From Limnomonas spitsbergensis (Eukaryota; Chlorophyta; Chlorophyceae; Chlamydomonadales), in the NCBI GenBank assembly GCA_037349105.1, contig JAYJMM010000112.1, positions 1,178,001 to 1,242,000 of the forward strand: a stretch of 64,000 bases of DNA, given 5' to 3'. Each line of letters begins with the position of its first letter. Position 1 is the stretch's first letter. Below are positions 58,101 through 64,000 of this stretch, in pieces. A program made the translations under genes and the position numbers. The notes beneath the pieces are model-generated. The model had not been told where the DNA came from, did not search any database, and was given only the letters and a program-made list of their open reading frames with translations.

Positions 58101-61100
58101 GTGGGCCGGGTGCCTGTGGGCCAAGGGGCTGCAGGCCGGGGAGCTGTGGAGGCGTAGCAGCTGCTGGCTGCGGCAAATAGGGCATTGGCACCGATTCATC
58201 CTTTGAATGCGGGGGAGGTGTGGGCGTCGTGTCTGGCTGGAACGACTGGGTTGAGCCAAGTCTCCCTTGGCCCGCTGCGGGGGGGTCCATGGTCTCCTCC
58301 GGTACTGAAGCAGTTGAAAGGTTGAGGGCTCCACGGACTGTTTCCAGGACGGCGGGGTTGATGGGAGCTTGCCTGAGGTCTGCCAGGAGGTCTGAAAAGC
58401 TGGATGGGTTGACGAGGGGGCGGGCAGGAAAAAGTCTAGGTTCGTGGGGACAAGGAGCCAATGGGGGGGGGGGGGCAGGACAAAGGGGATGGATGGGGGG
58501 GGTAAGGGATTTAATCGGGGCGGGTGGAAAGAGTAGATTCACCAGGCAGTTTCAGTGTGAAAGCGTATTTGTATAGCCCACAGGCCGCCGGAAAAACATC
58601 ACGAGGATTGCCCAGGCTCTTGATTTGATTCAATTTTTTTGCAGGCACCTGTCTCTTCTGCATCAAATATTCAAATATTGTAATGCCATGCCCCACTGGA
58701 CTGTACACACTGGACTCCATTGATCCACTCACACAGAATCATCCTCCTGTGTCAGCCCACGAGCTGCATGTCCCGGCCCCTGATGCGCATGCATTGCACG
58801 TCTCCGACCCTGGGCCCCCTGCAGAGGGTCCAGGGACTGAGCGAACACGCTCTTGAACGTCAGCTGGCCATTCCTCGCAACAGCCACTGTCTGCGGGCTG
58901 CTCCACCCAGCAGCTGGAGGCAGCTGTGTAGGGGAGGCAGCTGCTGGCTGCAGCGGCGGCGGTGCTGGTCCACTCTCAGACGATGGAGGGGATGAGGATG
59001 CAGCTTCTTGTTGCAGCGGCAGCGGTACCCGTCCAATCTCAGATGTTGAAGGGGATGAGGAGGCAGCTTCTTGCTGCAGCGGAAGCTGTGCCGGTCCACC
59101 CTCAGAAGGCGGAAGGGATGGCGAGGTAGCTTCTTGTTGCAGTGGCAGCAGTGCCGGTCCACTCTCAGAAGGCGGGAGGGCTGAGGAAGCATTGGCTGCA
59201 GGGGACAACTGGTCCGGCTCAGGCCCGGCTTGTCCCGCTACTGTGGGATCAACGGACTCCTCTGGTACCGATGCCTCAGCGGCGCTGGCAAGATCAAGAG
59301 CTCCTTGGACTGTGTCCAGGACGGCAGGGTCGACGGGAACTTGGCTGAGGTCCGCAACGAGGTCTGAAAAGCTGGACAAGTGAGCAAGGGGCGAGTTTGA
59401 AGGAGTCAATGGAAGAGAGGACAAAGAATGGGAACCACCAGGCAGCTGCGGTGCAGGATATATATTTGCATATCTGGCGGGCCGCAGGAAATGCTGGACA
59501 GCTGGACAGGGGCGGGAACAAAGGGATCAGGGACAAAGGGATGCGATCACCAGGCAGTCGCACCGCAGGAAACAGGTTCTCAGAGATGACAGGCCGCCCG
59601 GACATGATTTTGAGGCCTGCTTTGAATCTTAGCTTCATGGATGGACTTGATGATCATCATTCCGTGCTGCCCCTTGATTAATGCTGTGTGCTAATGAGCG
59701 GGCAGCGAGAGGATGTGTTGCCCGAGACAAGAGGAGGTAGCTGCGGCCCAGGGCCCAAATAAAGCCCACAGACCACCAGGAGGGTTTACCAGGGCTGCCC
59801 ACAAATAAAGCCCACAGACCACCAGGAGGGTTTACCAGGTCTGCCCCCAAATAAAGCCCACAGACCACCAGGAGGGTTTACCAGGGCTGCCCCCAAAGGG
59901 CGTCTGGCAACACCGTCTGGCGCTTACAATTTAATGTAAACCTTGCACCTTGAAAAAGTGTGCATGGACATGGAGCATGGAGCATGGAGCATGGAGCATG
60001 GAGCATGGAGCATGGAGCATGGAGCATATAGCATGGAGCATGGAGCCCAGAAGGAGTGGAATCACCATGCAGTTTCGGAGCAGAAATCCTCATACCTAAA
60101 AGAAGAAGATGTTCTACGCATGGGACAAGCAGCATGGAGCATTGGGCCCGGAAGGATCAAACCCAATGTGCAGCTTTGGGGCAGAAAAAAACCTGTAGGA
60201 AAAATCACGAGGACTGCTCCGGCTCTTTGTTTCATGCGTTGACTCACTCGTCATCCTCCTGTGTCAGCCCACGCCCTGCATGTCCCGGTTCCTGATGCTC
60301 ATGCAGCGCACGTCTCCGACCCTGGGCGCCCTGTGGAGATGACTGTTCCGGCTCAGGCCTGTCTTGACGCGCTACTGTGGGGTCATCGGTCTCTTCCGGT
60401 ACCGATGCCTCGGCAGCGCTGGCGAGATCAAGAGCTCCTTGGACTGTGTCCAGGACGGCAGGGTCGACGGGAACTTGGCTGAGGTCCGCAACGAGGTCTG
60501 AAAAGCTGGACAGGTGAACAAGGGGACAGGAATGCGGGATCCAAGGAGGCGGGGATAAAGGATGGGAACCACCAGGCAGTTGATGTGGGCAGGGATGAAG
60601 GGGTCGTGGAGGAGGAAGTGGGATCATTAGACAGCAACAGAGCAGGTACCAGGTTCGCTGAGCTTGCAGGCCGCTGGAAATGCTGGACAGGTGAATGGGG
60701 GCAGGGAAAACTGAGGTGGGCAGGAGGGAGTGGGGTCACTAGACAGTGGCAGTGCAGATAACAGGTTTGCTGAGCTGGCAGGCCGCCAAAAATGCTGGAC
60801 AGGAGGATGGGGGCTGGGAAAAGTGAGGTGGGCAGGAGGGAGTGGGGTCACTAGACAGTGGCAGTGCAGATTACAGGTTTGCTGAGCTGGCAGGCCGCCA
60901 AAATTGCTGGACAGGAGGATGGGGGCAGGGAAAACTGAGGTGGGCAAGAGGGATTGGGGTCACTAGACAGTAGCAGTGTTGGGAACAGGTTTGCTGAGCT
61001 GGCAGTCCGACCGTAAAATGATTGTTATGCCTGCTTTGACTCATAGCTCCATGGTTTGACTAAATTGTCATCATGGACTCATGGTATGCTGCCTCTTGAT

Positions 61101-62147
61101 AGATGTTTATTAGCGGGCAGCGAGAAAATGTTTTGCCCAAGACAAGAGAAGGATCAGCAGCACATCAGCCCAGAACCTCAAACGGCTAATGACAAAATCG
61201 GCTCAAAACCCCAAACGGCAACACCGGCCGGCGCCAAATGTATCATTGAATCTCACACCCAGAAGAAGAAAATGTTGTATGCATGGGACATGAAGCATAA
61301 AGCATGGAGCCTGGGAGGAGTTGAATGACCAAGCATCGTTGCAGAAAACAGAGCCCACAGGCCAACAGGAATGTTTACAAAGACTGCTCCGATTCTTTAT
61401 TTCATGCATTGACTCACTCATCATCATCCTGCGCCAGCACACGTGCTGCATGTCCCGGCCCCTGATGCTCATGCAGTGCACGTCTCCGGCCCTGGGCAAC
61501 CTGCACAGGCCCATCTTGACCCGCTGCTGTGGGATCAATGGTCTCATCCGGTACTGATGCCTCGGATGCGCTGGCGAGGCCAAGAGCCCCACGGATTGTT
61601 TCCAGTACGGCGGGGTCGATGGGAGCTTGGCTGAGGTGGAGAAGCGTGGACAAGGGATTCGGATCAACAAGCAGGTGCGGTGCAGAAAATAGATTTGTAG
61701 AGCCAGCAGGCCACCGGAAATACTTGACTGGTAAACAGGGTTGGGACAAAGGGGTGGGGGGGGAGGGATTGGGATCAGTGGACACTTGCAGTAAGGTCTC
61801 TGATTTGCAGAGCCTGCCTACAGGCCGCAGGAAATGCTGGACAGGTTAACAGGATCTGGGCGAAGGGTTCTGGGACAAAGGAAAGGGATCACCAGGCGCT
61901 TGCAGGAAGAGAAACTGACTTTTCGCCGGCTGGCCATCAGAAATTATTGTGAGGCCTGCTTTGAATGTAAGATTTATTTATGGACTCACTCGCCATTACC
62001 CTGTGCTGCCCCTGTATTGGTAGTTTGTGCCAGCAGGCGGGCAGCGAGAGGATGTGTTGCCCAAGACAGGAGGAGGATCAGCAGAACACCTGCCCAGAAC
62101 CCCAACCGGCTATGTCGAGCAACTGCTCTCCAGTTGAGAAGAAGCAT
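52118..62147 (-). CDS. Large secretory Gln-rich protein with tandemly duplicated exon cassette
   Basis: Eight exons whose phases all agree: 62147-61990, 61630-61418, 60505-60248, 59371-58733, 58399-57899, 55507-53982, 52957-52827, 52240-52118. Total 3549 nt, 1182 aa. Exon 1 encodes a signal peptide or anchor: WAGVLLILLLSWATHPLAA after a basic N-terminus. Exons 2-5 are homologous, symmetric cassettes with a core like FSDLVADLSQVPVDPAVLDT and VQGALDLA. Exons 2-4 also share a tribasic GRRRALHEHQGPGHA-like segment and acidic end; exon 5 keeps only RRRAL (LQDRRRALS). Exon 4 adds four ~21-residue Pro/Ser repeats (LPLQQEA). Exon 6 opens with a related helix (WDITDALLTAATLATVQASL) and then long Gln tracts. 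The C-terminus ends GSLLGRKQ. No known family recognised. A secreted coat, mucilage or peptide-precursor role is speculation. Confidence 0.65.
52712..52790 (-). mobile_element. Non-LTR retroelement 3' tail scrap (family B)
   Basis: CATGACGTCACACCTCTGGG and AAAGCTCGGCCACATC, in the last intron of the Gln-rich gene. Confidence 0.5.
53722..53930 (-). mobile_element. Non-LTR retroelement 3' tail (family B)
   Basis: GGTCAATGACATCCACTGGG then TTTATGGGCGCCCAACTGTC and a purine-rich stretch. It starts about 50 bases past the donor of the polyglutamine exon, in the intron. Confidence 0.55.
55490..55745. repeat. ~100-bp triplication of a 3' splice-site region
   Basis: On minus, three copies of GGGCTCCTGCAGATGCC (or ATGCTCCTGCAGATGCC) with the same flanks occur about 102-105 bp apart (plus positions 55492, 55594, 55699). 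The last copy is the acceptor/start region of the Gln-rich exon. The other two carry in-frame stops or diverge. Confidence 0.8.
55805..55925 (+). mobile_element. MITE-like family A copy
   Basis: GGGCGGCCACCGTTGAGCTG and GACCGGCCTACGGCCGGTAG match the core. The right end is truncated. Confidence 0.55.
56371..57893. repeat. 16-bp satellite-like array, about 95 copies
   Basis: The unit is AGCATGCACTACATAC with few variants (ATCATGC, GTATGC, GCATTAC). Since 16 is not a multiple of three, all three plus frames read the same Met-His-Tyr/Ala-Leu-His/Cys-Thr-Thr periodic peptide, giving false ORFs of up to 639 codons. The array ends five bases from the GTAAGT donor of exon 5 of the Gln-rich gene. 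Confidence 0.97.
59756..59895. repeat. ~46-bp tandem repeat, 3 copies
   Basis: The unit contains AAATAAAGCCCACAGACCAC and CAGGAGGGTTTACCAG, next to the decayed signal-exon copy. Confidence 0.8.
59968..60045. repeat. 7-bp GGAGCAT tandem repeat
   Basis: About ten near-perfect copies of GGAGCAT with one TATAGCAT variant. Isolated copies also occur near 60130 and 61290 in the neighbouring units. Confidence 0.85.
60540..60995. repeat. 112-bp tandem repeat, about four copies
   Basis: ACAGGTTTGCTGAGCTGGCA recurs at 60761, 60873 and 60985, with the same intervening sequence (GGGGTCACTAGACAGT). It lies in the intron between cassette exons 2 and 3. Confidence 0.85.
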
Positions 62148-62786
62148 GTGACCAGTATTGCGGATAAGGGGTAAAGCACCTTACATTAATTTGATACTAT
62201 TACGGACTTGCGCTCTGTCGGAGCGAGAGGGGTGCAGACCTGTCGACAGTTTGAGAGGGAGCAGTGTTGCACGAGGGTGAGAACGTACCCGGAGGTGACT
62301 GATCACGGCTGCGCCCGTGTTGTGCACGATCGGTCGAGCGGAATGCGGAACCTCGCATGGAACCAAGGCAACACCACGCTACACGCTTTGGACTGCCAAC
62401 TGCGAGTCCGGGGCCATGGGACATGTATTAATCGTATCGAAGTGGCGTTGCTACTTGTGAAATGCGGGACAGACTTTTCGCCGAACCAAGCGTATTTTCC
62501 GTATTCCCCCCATTCTGTACGGGGTCAGAGTAGGCAGATTTAGTGGGGCTAACCCGATTTGGAGGGGAAAAGCTAATTTATGGTGTATATCTTTATTTCA
62601 AATACGAAAGGGCTAATATCGACAAGGTTTTACCTCGTTTAAGCAATTTGCTAGATTGCGCCCTTGTATGGAAGGTGGCCTACCGCCTATGCGGTGGACC
62701 AGTGCGTGCTTGACCTTGGCCATGCAAAGCGTTGTGGGGGATCACCCTAACCTTTTCCCCCCATCTAGGATGCGTCAGTTTTTCTC
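62148..62786. other. Upstream region of the Gln-rich gene
   Basis: No gene seen. It presumably includes the promoter and 5' UTR of the minus-strand Gln-rich gene; no defined element was recognised. Confidence 0.35.
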
Positions 62787-63101
62787 CTACAAGGATTGAG
62801 TACCCACCTTCTGGACAGGGGTAAATCCCAAATCCACATGAAGAGGAAACAACAATGGCCCAGATCCAGCATTACCAAGGTCATGTCCCTTCCCACTGGA
62901 GTCACCCAAGCGATTGGTAAAACCTTTCAGCGTGAAATGCCGTAGCTGGTCGTGAGGGAATTCGCAAAATATTACTGAGGCACCGTTGAGTGATTGATCC
63001 ACAATTGCAATGACACGGGGAGGAATGTGCGTATCTCTCCTGCATGGGGCTATGGGCATGGAGGTCTTATCGCCTTTACCTCGAAATCTGTTAAACATCA
63101 C
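62787..63101 (-). CDS. Hypothetical exon or gene fragment
   Basis: A 104-codon open frame with balanced amino-acid composition, for example PRVIAIVDQSLNGASVIFCE and LRHFTLKGFTNRLGD, and a possible donor (CCAGAAG|GTGGGT) before the stop. It is not low-complexity and not part of a repeat seen here. No family recognised. It could be a fragment of a mobile element's protein or chance. Confidence 0.25.
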   Translation of the reverse strand: MMFNRFRGKGDKTSMPIAPCRRDTHIPPRVIAIVDQSLNGASVIFCEFPHDQLRHFTLKGFTNRLGDSSGKGHDLGNAGSGPLLFPLHVDLGFTPVQKVGTQSL

Positions 63102-63229
63102 AAAGGATTGGAGACCGCACGTAGTGCTAACTACTTACCGACCCAGGTCAAGAATGACCCAGACATATCAAGCATCCCATACTTGGGTCACTGGAACCAT
63201 TGGTGGCTCCACTGCCTGTACCCCAAGTT

Positions 63230-63450
63230 CTAAACAATTCGAATTGTCAATTCAGGAGTTGAACCCGCCACACGTTATTCTCTACCCCCTCCTAGAACGC
63301 CGGGTTCCATCTCATGTTCCTGCCCCCTCTCACAGGAGGATGGCATGGCTGCACCATGGCCCAGGCTGTGCATGTCAGCTGGACTTGAGCCTAGTCATTC
63401 CCTACCAGCCCCTCGCAGCCAAGCGTCCAGCGGGTATGCACTGTTTAAAG
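63230..63450 (+). mobile_element. SINE-like family C copy
   Basis: AGGAGTTGAACCCGCCACAC is the B-box-like head segment. GAACGCCGGGTTCCATC, GGAGGATGGCATGGCTGCAC and CAGCGGGTATGCACTGTTTA follow. Confidence 0.6.
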
Positions 63451-63813
63451 AATAGTAAATTAGTAACCCTTCACCTTCCGGCACCTGGCGGGTACAATTG
63501 TATAAAGTCGTAAGTGATGGCATCCCAAAACCTCTGCTAAAAAAGTTGCATCTCTTGGTAATGTGAGTGATCAATGATGGAGACATCAGTACATACTACT
63601 GGCCACAGTATGACAGTACTGCTACCAGTAGTCTACATTTATGTACAGGCCGCCCGGGTGAGTGTTCAGGCCTGGCCATTAACACAAAACCTGGGAATTC
63701 TTAGATTCTGCTCGTTCTCATGTCAAAACAAGTTTTGCGACTTCACAGCAAGCACTAACAAGGAAGGAGTAGCAGCGCACAATAATGAAGATATTGCACG
63801 TCAGGCCATCGCT
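63451..63813. other. No gene recognised
   Basis: Likely 3' flank of the gene entering from the right edge. Nothing specific was seen. Confidence 0.3.
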
Positions 63814-64000
63814 CTAGAAATCCTCCAAGTCCTTGTCTTCCTCCTGGTCTAGCAGCTTCTCCTTAAGGCTCAGCTGACGCCCACCAGAACCAGAGCCCCG
63901 CTGAATAGCGCCACACCGCCCAGCCGTCGCCTCCCCGGAAGCGTGTGGCTGCTGCCGCGGCCGCTCAGCAGCACCCGGGCCACTTCCCACCGGTTTCGAC
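63814..64000 (-). CDS. 3' terminal exon of a gene continuing beyond the window
   Basis: On minus the frame is open from the window edge to TAG at 63816-63814. It encodes a Gly/Arg/Ala-rich segment followed by RQLSLKEKLLDQEEDKDLEDF at the C-terminus. The charged helix and acidic, aromatic end look like a genuine protein tail, and codon use is GC-rich like the other exons. There is no family assignment, and an intron within the piece cannot be excluded. Confidence 0.5.
   Translation of the reverse strand, partial: SKPVGSGPGAAERPRQQPHASGEATAGRCGAIQRGSGSGGRQLSLKEKLLDQEEDKDLEDF

Larger units (their letters stand above)
58545..62180 (-). repeat. Tandem duplication of a signal-exon plus cassette-exon unit
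   Basis: Three units in the same orientation each contain a cassette exon (61630-61418, 60505-60248, 59371-58733) preceded by a copy of the signal-peptide exon. That exon is intact at 62147-61990 and decayed at about 61185-61085 and 59755-59655. The decayed copies still read LLLSRATHPLAARS-like peptide but lack the start codon or contain stops. The spacers also share sequence (GGAAATGCTGGACAGG blocks). Confidence 0.75.

Noticed and set aside
56287..58206. 639-codon plus-strand ORF with a periodic His/Tyr/Ala peptide
   Set aside because: Produced by the 16-bp array, which is open in all three frames; its non-repetitive end is antisense to a spliced cassette exon.

Overview
This is nuclear DNA from a flagellate green alga. 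All protein genes are split by many short introns with GT(or GC)-AG boundaries. Gene content is plant/green-algal: a plastid PLGG1 (LrgAB) glycolate/glycerate transporter, an octotricopeptide-repeat (OPR) organelle RNA factor, a plant AGD6/7-like ArfGAP, a tektin (flagellar doublet protein) and an intron-bearing nuclear tRNA-Pro. The repeat load is very high. A prasinophyte-type alga with a large genome would fit; Cymbomonas/Pyramimonas-like is only a guess.

Layout. 0.0-0.1 kb: possible acidic C-terminus of a left-hand gene. 1.8-7.0 kb: a head-to-head pair, a DTW-domain (DTWD2-like) protein on minus and a PLAT-PP2C fusion on plus, with 182 bp between their start codons. 9.1-10.0 kb: a small PUB-domain protein on plus. 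10.8-15.2 kb: PLGG1 on minus. 15.2-19.7 kb: gene-free, holding a long inverted repeat that flanks retroelement tails and a 22-bp minisatellite. 19.8-22.6 kb: a secretory LEA-like alanine-rich repeat protein on minus. 22.6-27.2 kb: gene-poor apart from tRNA-Pro(CGG). 27.2-31.2 kb: the ArfGAP on plus. 31.4-33.6 kb: a 5'-truncated, frameshifted non-LTR retrotransposon (minus). 35.0-41.1 kb: tektin on minus, head-to-head (219 bp) with the OPR gene on plus (41.3-50.7 kb). 52.1-62.1 kb: a large secretory Gln-rich protein gene on minus with a tandemly duplicated exon cassette. 63.8-64.0 kb: 3' end of another minus-strand gene.

Repeats. Three dispersed families recur: (A) a MITE-like element of about 150-200 bp with ends resembling TTTATTTTAG/CTAAAATAAA, about 20 copies, many in introns; (B) 3' tails of the non-LTR element, recognised by GGGCGCCCACGCGG and a terminal GTCATTGAC; (C) a SINE-like element with a tRNA-like head. 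There are also many minisatellites (16, 22, 31, 33, 38, 68, 76, 112 bp units). Several of these begin exactly at, or a few bases from, the 3' end of a coding exon, so that 5' splice sites have been copied in tandem.

The genes do not form a pathway or operon. PLGG1 and the OPR protein act in the plastid/organelle, tektin in flagella, ArfGAP in vesicle traffic, and the DTW and PP2C proteins in RNA modification and signalling. Exon structures were built by eye from splice-site phase and protein family resemblance; nothing was computed or searched.
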